Shown here piece after piece: positions 11,549 through 23,715 of a DNA stretch of 64,000 bases. Positions within the stretch are counted from its first letter, which is position 1. The number at the start of each line of letters is the position of its first letter. Source of the stretch: Asterella californica (Eukaryota; Streptophyta; Marchantiopsida; Marchantiales; Aytoniaceae). Under the pieces are notes generated by a model. The model was not told the DNA's origin, ran no database searches, and saw nothing but the letters and a program-made list of their open reading frames with translations. The position numbers and the translations under genes were made by a program. Location: assembly GCA_036924285.1 (NCBI GenBank), contig JAYKYS010000010.1, positions 20,683,001-20,747,000 on the forward strand. Direction: 5' to 3'.

Positions 11549-13364
11549 TTGCTGATTACTACGCATCAGAGTTATGCGACTTTCGAGCCACAGACTGACT
11601 GGGTGATCGACTCCGACGCCATCAGTCACATTACTCTCCATCGGGAGTGGTTTAGTTCACTCAAGCTTGTGGAGACTCCACATTTTATGATGACAGGAGA
11701 TGACACCAAGCACAAGATCCAGCACACGGGTAACATTCCACTTGACATTCCTGCTTCAACGTTTACGGAATGTCTTACATGTACCCACGTTGACTAGAAA
11801 CCTACTATCTGTAGGACAGTTGATAGAGCAGGATCTGCAAGTGCGCTTCAATAAAGATGGATGCTTTATTGAAGATTCGAACAGCACTGTCATAGCTCGA
11901 GATAGCAAGAGTGGTAGGCTGTTTAAACTAGATGCATCTGCGCCTAAGTTACAGGCTGCCATATATGGACAGAGTGGTTCAATAGTGTCTGACATTGACA
12001 TCTGACACAAGCGAATTGGACACATGAACTTTCAAAGGCTGAAAAGTCTTCCGAGTTCTAACTTGGTTATAGGTCTGCCCAAATTCGAATCCAGTGAACC
12101 CACTGGAGTTTGTGCAGCATGTCAATTCGGCAAGCAAGCTAGACAACCCTTTAAGGGATCAGGTAGTAGAGCGAACAAGCTTTTGGAGCTTGTTCACACT
12201 GATGTATGGAATGCTTCTCAGCCAAGTATGACCGGTTTCTAGTACTTCATGTCATTCATTGATGATCATTCGCGTTATACTTGGATCTATTTGTTGAGAA
12301 ACAAGTCCTCTGTCGAAGTACTGTCAGCATTTCAGACCTTCCGCAAGTTGGTGGAGAAACAGTCTGGAGCATCTATCCTCTGTTTGAGATCTGATAGAGG
12401 AGGCGAGTTCCTTTCTGGAGAGTTCGATGCATATCTGCGTGAGCATGACATTCGACACCAGAAGCCCTGCAGTTATAGTCCGCAGCAGAACGGGGTTGCG
12501 GAGCGCAAGAATCGACACATAGCAGAAGCGGCTCGTGCGATGTTGAACGAGAAGACCATGCCTAGACCTTACTGGGCAGAAGCTGTTTCATGTGCGGTGT
12601 ATCTGATGAATCGGACGTCTACAGAGGCAGTCCACAACAAGACACCGATGGAGGTCTTCACAGACAGTAAGCCTGATTACTCTTTCCTTAAAGTTTTCAG
12701 ATGTATCTGTTATGTGCACATACTTGATGAAAGACGTAAGAAACTAGATCCGAAAGCAGATAGATGTATCTTCCTTGGCTATGCTTCTGATACGAAAGGA
12801 TATAGACGTTACAATCCTTCGTCTAAGCAGTTCTATATCAATAGAGATGTTCTTTTTTATGAGTTACAGTTTTGGTTTGCACCTGCACCTGTCGTAGCCA
12901 TCCCTGTACTTACTATAGAACCAAGGAGTCAGTCCATTGTAATACCTCATAGTAGTACGTTGAGTGGAGGACCTGGAGAAGTCACTGATTCCAGATCAGA
13001 ATCTGTTGCACATAGAGCTGTTGTTAACGCTGGAGTCCACGTAACACAACCTAGTGAAACTAGTGTAGTTTCTACACAGGATGAGCGCGTGCTCTTGCAG
13101 CGTATGTTTGACTCATCTAGATATGTGGATCTTCCACATCCACTAGATACTTTGTCCCAGACCTTGGCGTCTACGTCAGATCAGTTGCAAGGGGAGGTGA
13201 CTACTGCATCGATTATCTCTCGCAGATCTGAGCGGGCAAAACATCCAGTGAGTAGGTATATGCATGAAGGTTTTCTTGCTGCGCACCATGCATATATGAC
13301 CAATGTTTGTCAGGAACAGGAATCAAGTTCGCTTGAGGAGGTGATGCACAAGGCCCAATGGTAA
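11549..13364 (+). pseudogene. Copia protease-integrase region, frameshifted
   Basis: Protease comes first: the active-site motif reads DWVIDSDAISH, with Asp in place of the usual Gly of DSGA. A +1 frame change occurs between about 11755 and 11780, after which the zinc-binding GAG-pre-integrase part (HKRIGHMN ... CAACQFGKQ) and the integrase core follow. Integrase acids are visible in HTDVW, RSDRGGEF and GVAERKN, covering the DDE triad. Stops are at 12003 (before HKRIGH, where Trp is usual) and 12240. From 12249 the frame is open to 13362 and ends just before the AMEAELAAL sequence that normally begins the RT region. Confidence 0.88.
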
Positions 13365-13999
13365 GTGCTATGGAAGCTGAACTTGCTGCGCTTCATCACC
13401 AACAGACTTGGGAGTTGGTAAACTTACCTCAAGGTAAGATGTTGTCAAGAGAATCCTCCGCTACATGAAGTTCTCGATGCAGTACGGACTTCACTATCGA
13501 TACGGTGGACCATTGCTGTTACATGACTACACATATGCTGATTGAGAAGAAAGTACCGACCGGAGATCCACGTCAGGTTACGCTTTTGGACTTGGAAGCG
13601 CTGCTATAAGCTGGACTTCTAAGAAGCAACCCACAGTTGCTTTGTCATCTACAGAAGTAGAGTACCGAGGAGCAACGAATGCAACATGCGAATCAATTTG
13701 ACTTCGATGTCTGCTATCTGATATTGATGTGGAGTGTACATATCTTGTTGTTGTATATACAGACAATATTAGCAGCATGAAGTTAGCTAGTAATCCTGTT
13801 TTTATGCTAGAACGAAGCACATTGATGTGCACTATCACTTCATTAGAGAGAAGGTCCTTGCAGGAGAGATTGAGCTCAGTTATATGAGCATAAGAGATCA
13901 GGTTGCCGATATCTTCACTAAGGCATTGCTTATAGATAAGTTTGATGCTTTCAGACATTGTCTAGGAGTACAGGATGTAGAGATGAGCTTGAAGGAGAG
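13365..13999 (+). pseudogene. Copia RT remnant joined to RNase H, with 3' tail
   Basis: The first 70 bases encode the RT lead-in (AMEAELAALHHQQTWELV). At about 13437 the sequence jumps to VKRILRYMKFSMQYGLHY, which lies between RT and RNase H in intact elements. The RNase H signature [16 protein letters not shown] and [15 protein letters not shown] follows, then the C-terminal tail (IREKVLAGEIELSYM, DIFTKALL). Frame changes and stops are present. About 0.7-0.9 kb, including all catalytic RT motifs, is missing compared with the family's usual layout. A purine-rich tract just before 14000 is the likely polypurine tract. Confidence 0.85.
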
Positions 14000-14216
14000 T
14001 GTTGATATAGTCCCAAGCTCTAGTAGATCTTAGCCAGAATGGTTAGGATAGTTACAGTTAGTTAGAGGGCTAACCCACCATTAGAGTTTCCCTTGTACTC
14101 ACCCACACTATATATACATGGAGAGACAAAGCCTCTCTCATCTCATTCCTATTTTACTTTCCTTGTCTACTCGCTCTCTCTTCTTGGAGTGTCCACGAAG
14201 TATCGATCTTTCTACA
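14000..14216 (+). repeat. Copia 3' LTR
   Basis: This 217-bp copy of the 9795-10022 repeat begins TGTTGATATAG right after the purine-rich GAAGGAGAG and ends TTTCTACA. It carries an internal deletion of about 11 bp and several substitutions relative to the 5' LTR, so the insertion is not recent. Confidence 0.93.
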
Positions 14217-14218
14217 AA

Positions 14219-14350
14219 AGTAAGATACCAGGTATCAGGAACTGATATCAAGAAATATAAAAAATAGCCATAACACCTGATGAAATAACAATAAGTAGTT
14301 ATTATTTATCACTGTGAGAATGTGTGATTCTCATAGTGATAAGTAGATAA
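14219..14350. repeat. Second copy of MITE-like left arm, with hairpin
   Basis: Bases 14221-14306 align well with 2288-2385. Shared blocks include AACTGATATCAAGAAA, ACACCTGATGA and ATAACAATAAGT. The copy starts almost exactly at the 3' edge of the copia insertion and lacks 17 bp present at 2348-2364. It ends in a near-perfect hairpin at about 14308-14344 with one mismatch in 16-bp arms. Confidence 0.55.
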
Positions 14351-16653
14351 TTTTGCAGTGATCCTCATTGCAAATTTGGAGTTCCTCAACATGAATGAGA
14401 TCAAACAGAAGTCGTTTCAAGTAGAGCTTTGAAACGAACATGGTTGTTGAACCATGTGGACGAATGATGAAACATCATTAAGATGCCATCTGATTTGCAT
14501 AAATGGTTTTTTTTGTCTACAAACTCATGCTTGAAGTTTCATGTTTCAACAACTTAGAACATTGTTAAACAAAGTACTCGATCTAAGATGACTTCGATAT
14601 AATGAACTTGAACAACCTCAAATCTCTCAAATCAACTATCATTTTGATTGAATCCACTCGAGGCTCCATAACTCAGTTCTCTCGAAACATATCTGAATTG
14701 GATATCTCATCGAAGGCTTCGCAAGAGCATATCCAAGGTTATCTCAAAAACTGCAACTTTATTCATATCTCACGGAAATACATCAAGGTAGTTTAAATCC
14801 GAAAGCGTAAAAGACGTACACATAACTTCTACACTACAAATCTATATGCTAGTCCTTTCTACTACATGACATCTACTTTTGCAAAAATTTGAAGGTACAT
14901 GTTGCACTCTTATTATCAACTCCAAAGACATTAATAGATGAAAAAACATCTTATTCAACGTTTGAGTCGTATCCTTACTACAATTTGTGTTATAGTTCGT
15001 TGCAAGCTTCTCATATGTACTTCATTAACTTCATTGTTTAATGACGAGATATGAGGTTCGAAAGACAGAAGAATCAAGCTAAGTCTTAGCTTGTGGATGT
15101 TATTGGGTATTTATAGTCATCAGTGCTATACTAAGGGTGCAAGATGTTTGCTTGCTCATCATCTAGTTTGAACATCTCCATTAAAAATTGACATAAAGGA
15201 GTAGCTTAAGAGGTAGCTTGTGTTTACAACTTGTCTGTGGATGTTGTGAGGAACTAGAAGGTTGAATGCACAGAATGTGTCAATGAGTTTAGACTGATAT
15301 GTGTGCATGTTACATACATGCAAAGATGGTTCATGAAAAGATGAATGGATGGAATGATCTGGAGAGAATTGGTATTTGCAGAAGGAACAAAGAAACATCA
15401 AAATTTCGTATGAATGATAGTTGGACGTTCAGACTGTTTCAGAGTCCAAACTTGTTTTTCTTGGATCTAGTGGATACGAATACCAAATTCTTTAGTAACT
15501 TGAATACGGTTTGAAGTATCACTAGATGATTTAGAATATGTGGAGGATATCGACTCATAGCTACCGGGAGAAGCTTTACTTCATTTTTGTTCACTTACTA
15601 CTTATTGGTGCTTTGTTATTCGTGCTCGGTGGATCAAACATTTTGTTCTTTGTATCAATGTGATCAATGAGTCTCATTTATGCATGAAGATGACTGTTTA
15701 TGGATTGAGTTGTTGTGTTGTGTGAAGTACATGTACATGTGAAGTTGAGACATTTTACATAATTTTTTTACTTCTAATGTCTCGTCATTGTTCCCTAAGA
15801 GAACTCCAATTTATTTGTTATGAGTCTCTTCGGATCAAGTGGTCAGATCTACATGCAAGAGAAGATGGATCTCAAGTCGAAGGTTTCATTTTGCTGACAT
15901 GTGTAGCTTTAGAGAGAAATTTTTACGGGTTTGATCACATAAAATCAAAATTTAGAGATATCTCAATTGTTGAGAGTGGGATCTAAAACCTTTTGACGCC
16001 AATAGAGTCATGAAATAAGAGCATCTGAAGACCATTTGGTGAAATGAAGAAGTTCCTAAAAGAAATTTATTTGATTCTTTTGTTACACATTTGATCATTT
16101 TCTACCAGTTCTAGTTGGTTATGTGAAACTTGTGTGACTTTTACTAGATGTTTGTAAATGTATATGTTTTCGAGCAAGGCTTGGATTGTTGATATTGCTG
16201 TAGAACTTCTTGTTAGTAAAATTGATATTTCATTTGGTTTGAACCATGTTTTGGTTGTTCTTGTCTTAGATTTGAGTTAGAAGACTTGTTAAGAGGCCTA
16301 TGTGCAGATTACAAACCACTCAGATCTGTTTATCAGTTTCTTTTAGCAACAACTGAAAGTGTACATAAAATAAAAATTGGTATATATAGTGGAAGTTTAT
16401 TTTCGTGATTTTTTTTACATAGTCAAAAATCTTGTGTTTTCATAGACAACTTTCATGCAAAATATAGTATGGTACGATATGCATTAGGGTTCCATAATAA
16501 GTTACCTAAAATATGTAAACATATCATTAGTTGAGTAGGAAATTGTTCTTTTATTAATTAAAGACTCCGTTTTTTGAACTTTGACACACCTAACGCTCTA
16601 CACTCCCTCCATCTGTTTGTATTTCAACAAGCATACTCGATGATCATGATCAT
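14351..16653. other. AT-rich intergenic
   Basis: No coding signal of recognisable family on either strand. Open frames are short and lack motifs. Probably decayed repeat sequence. Confidence 0.4.
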
Positions 16654-16688
16654 AGGTTTTATTTGAGAAGAAATCTCAAATAAAACCT
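16654..16688. repeat. Perfect hairpin, 15 bp arms
   Basis: Bases 16654-16668 and 16674-16688 are exact reverse complements around a 5-base loop. The surroundings are AT-rich and gene-free. Confidence 0.8.
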
Positions 16689-18722
16689 CACTCACATCAA
16701 TATTACATCTATTTAATAAGTTTTGTATGACTTGAATTCCACTTAATACTATTTAATCGTTTGTATTACTGCTCAAATAGATAAAGTATTCATTCCAAGT
16801 TTTTATTCCTTAATAAAGAGATACTATTTTCGGATTATTGTTCTTTAACGCATAACCTCACAAAAATATTACATGTACAACACCTTGTTAATCTAAGAGT
16901 TTTGGAAACAGAGAATACGTCATTCTTGTTTTGTTGTACTTATGTAACACAACATGATAATGCGAAGAATAATCGTTTATATCTTTTTCTTTCTAAATAT
17001 TTTTCTCATTCATGTCAAGAAGAGATATTGGCACGAAGTTTGAGAACAAATACTTCTCTAAATTCCATAGTATAGTAGTCACAGTACTATGTTGACAGAA
17101 ATATATTTCAACAAAAGTAGATATATGTTTACTACTTCTATATATGTACAGAAATATTGCAAGCATGTCCTTCGACAGTTAATAAACAAATACTAATAAT
17201 ACAAGGAAAAATATGTCCAAAATAATTTCACCGATCTTGTGCACCGAAGAAACCCACACTAAATTCCATTCAATGTACGTCACAACAGCGTCATATAAGC
17301 TAGGCTCTTTTACCTTGAGGAAATGGCTTGGGACAAGTTTACAGAAATAGCAAATGGGTTACGATCGGACGGCTGAGATTTCACCCACCGAACTGGGCTA
17401 ACTTGGGGGCATGATGGTAGCCTCAGTTGATTGTTCCCAAGTTGCGGTGATTCGGTAGATACTAATCTCAACTAGTACTGGCTGATGACGTAAAGTGCTC
17501 GTGAGCAGCAGCTTCTTACGTCTTCCTGTCTTTTCCTTGTCGATAAGACAAACACGAAACCATACAAAAAGATAAATGTCGCTTTTGATTCCCTTCTCTC
17601 ATACAGGTTTTCATATTTCGGTTTGTCCTGTCTGGAAATATGACAATTGTTCCTTCTCGTATTCAGACGTCTCTTCTCTCGCAAGCAACGACAAGGATCG
17701 AAGATATAGAGACGCAAGGCTGTAGAATCTGATCTTTGACTACAACTTTCACGTCCCAAAGAATGTTACTTCATCCATCCATCATGATCATCATTACTCA
17801 TGGAACCGAAACTCGGGCGACGCTAGATTCTTGCAGCAGTACGGTCCAATTCTCAAACGGTGAAACCAACCTTCTTCATAAGCTGAATATCATCAACTTC
17901 TGGACCTAGTGTAGATTCCGTGTCTTACTTTTTCCTTGTTTCTTTCTTATCTCCCACTGTTGTGCTGTAGATTGCTGTACCCATAATCTCGAAGAAAGAT
18001 TATGGATGCAGCAATATTCGATGAAGATCTCTTCTCGTACTTCTCTCCACAGCAAGTTTCTTTGGCTTGGCCTTCTAGACATGACATACATACCACAAGA
18101 TGGACATCATTATCTTCAAGAATGCTGTAGAAGTTGTATCTCAAAAGTATCAGCAGATTAACACTGTTAAATGAACCTTAAGTGACGTAAACATACATTA
18201 TTTAAGATCTAATAAAAAATGAAGATAAAAGCTACAAAACCATTCACGATCATCACCATCCCCTTCCAGAGAAAAAAACATTTTCTAAAACATATACTAA
18301 TCATCTGTTATGTTAATTCGGCCCACGAGCGTCAACTAGCATGAGCTAGGAGAGGGTCATAATGTTACAATCTGAAACCCTGCTGGACAACGTAACAGAA
18401 AAGTGGAAGACAAGCTTTCGTTTAACAGCACCTCCGCCAAAGGTTCATAACATTGAACGGCTTTGGCCTTCTTTATCTCATTGAGGATGCATATATATTC
18501 ACCCATGCTCGACTTCACTGTCAATCGTGGTATATTCATTGACCCGAAGTTGTGTTATTGCGAGGGGTTCATTACAGGTTTATTTACAAAATACTTTCCT
18601 TCGTCCGTCAGTGCTATCTCCTCGTGGAGTCCTTTAACCGCGTTTTATTCCAACATGTACTCTTGTTGTAGCGCATATCGGTTACAAACAAATTCTGTTA
18701 CTGAACCATGTATATTTCCGTG
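16689..18722. other. Intergenic without recognisable genes
   Basis: Short reading frames only. Base composition becomes more balanced after about 17300, which may mark an old genic or regulatory segment. I see no conserved protein, splice pattern or RNA gene. Confidence 0.4.
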
Positions 18723-18915
18723 AATAACAGCAGATATTTGAGAACGTGGCATATCTGAATTCGCAAACAGCTGGTATTCGATATCTCGGTATACAAAAGT
18801 ATACTGTAAACAGTTCTGAGAATGCACGCTTTACGACAGCAAACAGCAGGTATTTGATATCTTGGCATATACAACACTATATTGCAAAGAATTTTCACAA
18901 CTACAAGTATATGAG
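18723..18915. repeat. Degenerate tandem repeat, about 76 bp unit
   Basis: Units starting at about 18763 and 18839 share GCAAACAGCWGGTATTYGATATCT followed by a GGYATAYA block. A partial earlier unit starts near 18724 (AACAGCAGATATTTGAGAACGTGGCATAT). The spacing between the two full units is 76 bp. No protein is apparent. Confidence 0.65.
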
Positions 18916-18949
18916 AAGATGAGAACAGAGCGCACAACAGGTCTGCAAG

Positions 18950-19090
18950 TAGACTGCCTTTAGTCTGCAAGTAGTAGTTCTGCTGTAGAGGAAAACTAGA
19001 GAGCTAAGACCTGATTTTCCAACTAGACTGCCTGCAGTCCGCAAGTAGTAGTTTGGCTGTACAGGAAACTAGAAAGATGAGACCTGCTAT
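18950..19090. repeat. Tandem repeat, two units of about 74 bp
   Basis: Two units start at 18951 and 19025 with AGACTGCCTKYAGTCYGCAA. Both continue with AGTAGTAGTT, a CTGTASAGGAAA block and end near AGACCTG. The second unit is a little shorter. The array directly follows the 76-bp repeat, so the whole 18.7-19.1 kb stretch is simple duplication-driven DNA. Confidence 0.7.
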
Positions 19091-20999
19091 CGATATGGTG
19101 AGTGCCATGTGCTTATAGCCTACAGCCTGCACAGAGCACAGAAATGACTTGTTTCACACTTTGATGTTGAAACTCCTGTCTGCGCCAGTTGAACGCAACA
19201 GGGAGTCAACAAGGGGTATGTAGTCTGATAGCACGAGTTCGTGCGAAGGTGACCTCCGTGCTTCAGACGGCAGCTCTTGTTCAGATGACAATTTTCTATT
19301 CTTACTTGATCGTCTTTCTCCTTTGTCTGTGGATAGTATCCGTGACTGCAGTGTGCGCAGCGTTAAGACTGTCTGAAAAAAAGATCTCGTTAATGTCCTC
19401 AAGATTGATGTCGACGGGTCTGATTAGAGAAGTCCATAGCGCATCCGCGCATGTTTTGTGTATTCTGTGCTAGAGAAACCACTTGGGAGAGGAGATGTAT
19501 TTATCGGACATCAGCATCGCACGAAGACAACATGGATAAGTTGTTGAGAGTGGATGCCGTCTTTTATACCTGTTGAACTGGAGTGCCATCTGCAATATGT
19601 TGAAGTATGTTAGCTCCATCTAGTTTTTTGTGTCAGACGCTCAAAGTAACATGTACATCTCTTTATCATCTGCGACCATCGACTCGTTGATGTTCTTCAT
19701 GCTCGCTATATGGTGCTCCTCTTGATGATCTTTCCGGCAATAACTCACCATTCTCACGAATGTGTGGAGCCCTTTGTTGGACAACACATGTACGCACACT
19801 TCGTCGCTCACAGGTTTCTTCTTGTCTCACCAAGAGCCTGCATTACACGCTTTTTTCACATCAATACAAGATTTTGCATAGATAGAAATTACCCCCTGGA
19901 AATGTAAGTGGAGGAGGCTACCTCCATGCTCCACAGAGAACACTCTTGATAGATAGTGTGCTGTGCATGGAGAAAGTCCAAAACCAAGAGAACCAATGAT
20001 GTGTCGAGATCAGTGTCGGTCATGCAAACTGTCACTGATGTCTCCATCAGTGAGAGGTCGGTCTCCTCGTTCTTGCTTCTCTCCTCAAAGACATCGTATT
20101 GAGAGAAGGATGGATAGTGACGATAAACAAACCTGAACTGAAATGGATCGAGAACATAACATAAGCAGGGAAGTGAGCGTCCTCTATACAAGCAAGCAAC
20201 AGTGGATTCGAAACTATTGTCGTGACGTTTAAACAACGTAGGGTATGAGAACATACGATATCTGTGATCCTACAAGTACAGGCACAAATTATCAGTGGAG
20301 TACGAGAAGAATCTAGGCCAACCAGGGTGCATATCAGAGTAGAATGCAAGCGGCAAGGAGAACTAGTCTTGCTAATCCTGACGCAATCAAACTTGAGCAA
20401 GAACGGCAGCAGTTCTCGACAAGAAGCGACTTCCAAGTACATATATGTGCGAGTGAACTGAAGACTGATGTCTTGAAACGAGATGATAGGTTCTTTCCGA
20501 CACAAAAAAAGAAAATGCGACACAGTAGCAAAGAAGTGTAGGCACAGAATTCCTCTGTTCGTAGCAGACTGGTGCGTAACTCAACACTATCTGAAGAACT
20601 GTCGGCAGGTGACTCATCCACTTCTTCTGCCGAATGCATTTCATTCAGACCTAAATCGGCCATAGACTCGAAGCAATGAAAGAGAAGACATAAACAATGG
20701 ATCACTTATCTTGGTAAATATCGTATTGAAGTGTACTTCATATCGTCCGCATCTTGAAGAAAGTGGATGTCACTCCGTTTCTTTTCCCGACTTGACACGA
20801 GGAAACGTAGACCACCTCTTGTCCAAAAATGTCATCTCGGTTTCCCATCGACGTTCGCAACGCAAGAAGCACAGGTTGCAGCGTTCCTCTTCCGTGTCAT
20901 GTAACCTGACTGTGACTTCTTGCCCGCTTCTCCTACGCATGAATAAAAACGAGAGATCAAACGAGCAAAGGAGTAAACGAACAGACGACCACACGACAA
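19091..20999. other. Intergenic, moderately GC-rich, no confirmed gene
   Basis: Several overlapping frames of 80-160 codons occur on both strands, most without an ATG-led coding character. The best is on the minus strand, from an ATG near 20663 downwards, reading MADLGLNEMHSAEEVDESP and then hydrophobic sequence. It matches no family I know and lacks clear splice partners. I do not call a gene here. Confidence 0.35.
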
Positions 21000-21500
21000 G
21001 CAAGACGTGCGGAATCGTCAAACCAGACATGACAGCCCGTGAAAGAAGCACGACAACATCCTTGCACAACAGAGAAAGTTGAGTATCCCTTCATACGTCT
21101 CGTAACTTCCTGACCTGCTTCCTTTCCTTGCGCGTGAGCAAGAAAAACACACGAGTAAACAACAGCATATTGCCTCCAAGGCAAGACGGCAAATAGGACA
21201 CGACATAACCATGAAACCTGATGTGACAGCCCGCATGTCTCTCTTGAGTGCGAAACAAAGCACTGACGCAGTGCTTCAACGAGAACTCATGTCCGTGGCA
21301 CGCTCTCCCTTTGTGCGAGAAGAAAAATACACGAATAAACAACAACATATCGCCTCCACTGCCAGACGGCAAAAATGAAACGGCAAAACCTGATGTGACA
21401 GCCCGCATGTCTCTCCTCGGTGTGAAACAAGGCACTGACGCACTGCTTGAACGAGAACTCCTGTCCGTGGCACACTCTCTCCTCGTCTCGTCTTGCCAGA
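21000..21500. repeat. Degenerate tandem repeat, 172-194 bp units
   Basis: The block AAACCTGATGTGACAGCCCG occurs at 21214 and 21386 (172 bp apart), and a diverged form (AAACCAGACATGACAGCCCG) at 21020. Around them recur an ACGAGTAAACAACARCATAT block, CAAGACGGCAAA, and a GCACTGACGCAGTGCTTCAACGAG-like block. The minus strand stays open across two units (21091-21699) only because the unit length is near a multiple of three; the repeated peptide resembles nothing I recognise. Confidence 0.7.
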
Positions 21501-23640
21501 ACTCTCCTCCCAAGCACTCTTGACATCTCTTTGCAAGACAGAAGCGAACACAAACTGCAAGAACTCTCCTCTCAACAACGCTCTCCCTACCTGCGAACGG
21601 GCAAAAGTAGTAGCAGACACTAATGATTACAGCGCTACAACACCTTCCTCCTGCCGTTATCGAGACATTACACCAGAAAGCCACCTCCCGTCTTATCATG
21701 CATGTATATTTTCTCTCCCGATAGTGTAGGTTGTCGTTTTTCTTTCTTTTCCCGGTAGTGCCTTTTCGGTGTATATTCAGTCTTGCTCGACTTATAGGAT
21801 ATATTTATATAATATGAGTATGATTTTTTAGGTTCAAAAATAACCATCCAGATGAAGCATTTTGGGTATACTTCTAGATGTATAACGAATGATTTTTTTT
21901 GTTTGTAGAAATCGAACCGTAGAATGAACATTGTAGTTACCAGCCATAATCAATCAAACACTTTAGAATGATGCATAGATGCATTGCATGCTTATCACAT
22001 GCAACTGACACATATATCTAACGGTATTATCTAGACAACTCCACACTTCTTTTATGCAAATTTAAATGTTAGAACTTCATTTTCTTAATCATTTTTAGAA
22101 TAAATTAGATTTTATTAAATGGTATTTTAAATAATTTGAATAAATTTTTGTTAAAAATAGTTTTTATTCGATTTTTTAGAAAATAAAGCTATTTTAAATT
22201 CAAATTTAAACAAAAAGGCTATTTGTAATTATTCATCGGACGCAAGTGGTTTTGGGCTTTTATACTAGGTGAACTCCCGTGTTTTTGGTATTGAGAAAAT
22301 CTGACCTAGAACCGCAACGAGTCTAAGAATTCGCATATGAGCATAACTTAATCCTCAGAGATTTGTATTTTTATAATTTGACATCAATAGAAGTGTTTTA
22401 TAATAATATTGACATAAACCACAGGTAAATACGAGTCTAGGCGATAGAGAATTTGACGTGACAAAATACAACAAATACTTACAAATTTCTAGCTTTCTTC
22501 TCCTCAGTGAGCCCGCGGGGTAAAAAAAATGGCACATCAGCTTGTTTACCCCCTAACAAATTATATACCCCTGTCACCACAGGTTAAGTAAGAACGCTAC
22601 TGTTTATTTATCGCGTGGAGACAGTTCCTTTTTAACTCTTGCTCATTGCTTGAGTAAAGTCTGGTATTACGTCGCATAGTGATGTGAAATATGCAACTTC
22701 CATTTCCAAGCAAAGCGGGAGCAAAACAGCTCACTTGTAGAGAGTGTTGCAGAGACGACAAAACTGATGTTAAGCCCAATGCTTCCCAGTATATTATCTA
22801 CTAAGCCGCAATCGAAGCAAATGCTTGCGCAGTCGCTTGTTCAACTGTACTACGATACGTTGTTAGAAGATCATATTCCTGCTTACACATCATACTCACT
22901 TATGCAGATACTAATTTCTTATTCTCGTATTAAACACTCGGGCGAGTATTTTAGTCATGTTTTTTTCTGTTGTAGAGTATATACATATTCATCCAAGTTT
23001 GCAGTGACCACCCAGAAATCTTTGATAGGTTTGTGGGATTTGACTTCATTCCTCGTAACTTTGTATTACTTGATCGCACCTTTGCTTGGGTACAATAGAT
23101 TCAGTAGGTAAAAATATCACTGTATTATAATATAAAAAATATATATTAACCTTATATCATATATATATCTGAAAAGTTTATGTTAAATACTTTTTAAGCA
23201 TATTATCATCTCAGATTATTTTTACTTGCGTTATATTAATGTTTTTACACAGTGATAAACCTGGTGTAACCAATCAAGGTTACAACCAAGTAATGCCAAG
23301 TTAAGAAGAGGGGGTCAAGTCCAACAAACGTGTTAGGGGTGGGTTAAGTAAATCTATGATGATCACCTGGAAACTTACAACGATGGGTTCCTTTTCTGTC
23401 CAATATCGAAACTAAAGTTGAATTTACTTTTTCTAGTTTTTCTTGTAACGGAGTTCCATTTCCTTGGAACAATTTTCATACACGCACTTTGATCGTGCCT
23501 GATAGGATATTCATTTTTCGTCCAACTTGTTGTGGGGTTAATTAACATACTGTTATTGTGATGAAAGTTCTGTAGTAATTGGTGACCAGATGCGGACAGA
23601 ACTGCATATTGCTCAAACGAAAAGAACTTGGTATTTCAAG
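21501..23640. other. AT-rich intergenic
   Basis: Very AT-rich between about 21750 and 22260 and again 23100-23260. Reading frames are short and motif-free. No RNA gene seen. Confidence 0.4.
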
Positions 23641-23715
23641 AAAAGAACTCAGTATTTATAGATATTTAATTGATTAATGCTATACTGATTAAATTAGTGA
23701 TAATAGTGACGTAGT
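23616..23715 (+). promoter_or_regulatory. Putative core promoter of the RD21-like gene
   Basis: A TATA-like TATTTATAG lies at about 23652, roughly 415 bp upstream of the protease ATG, and an ACGT-core element GTGACGTAG at about 23706. Just before the TATA sequence a short direct repeat (AAAGAACTYRGTATTT) occurs twice, about 21 bp apart. Base composition changes sharply from AT-rich to GC-rich after 23720, as at a transcription start or 5' leader. Transcription start is not proved. Confidence 0.3.

Larger units (their letters stand above)
9795..14216 (+). mobile_element. Ty1/copia LTR retrotransposon, defective, RT core deleted
   Basis: The element is bounded by two similar LTRs (9795-10022 and 14000-14216) that begin TGTTGA and end CTACA. 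Flanking bases AAAGC (9790-9794) and AAAGT (14217-14221) look like a 5-bp target-site duplication with one C-to-T change. Domain order is gag, CCHC zinc knuckle, protease, integrase, then RNase H, which is the copia order (integrase before RT). The reverse transcriptase catalytic core is absent: the reading goes from a WELVNLPQGK-type sequence straight to KRILRYMK near 13437, removing the palm and its YVDD motif. Internal stops and at least two frameshifts confirm that it is dead. A more decayed relative lies at 50988-54810. Confidence 0.93.

Noticed and set aside
11195..11641. 148-codon leucine-rich minus-strand frame
   Set aside because: Antisense of the glutamine-rich gag linker; a low-complexity shadow.
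21091..21699. 202-codon minus-strand frame as a gene
   Set aside because: It is explained by tandem repeats whose length keeps the frame open; no ATG-led coding character or known motif.
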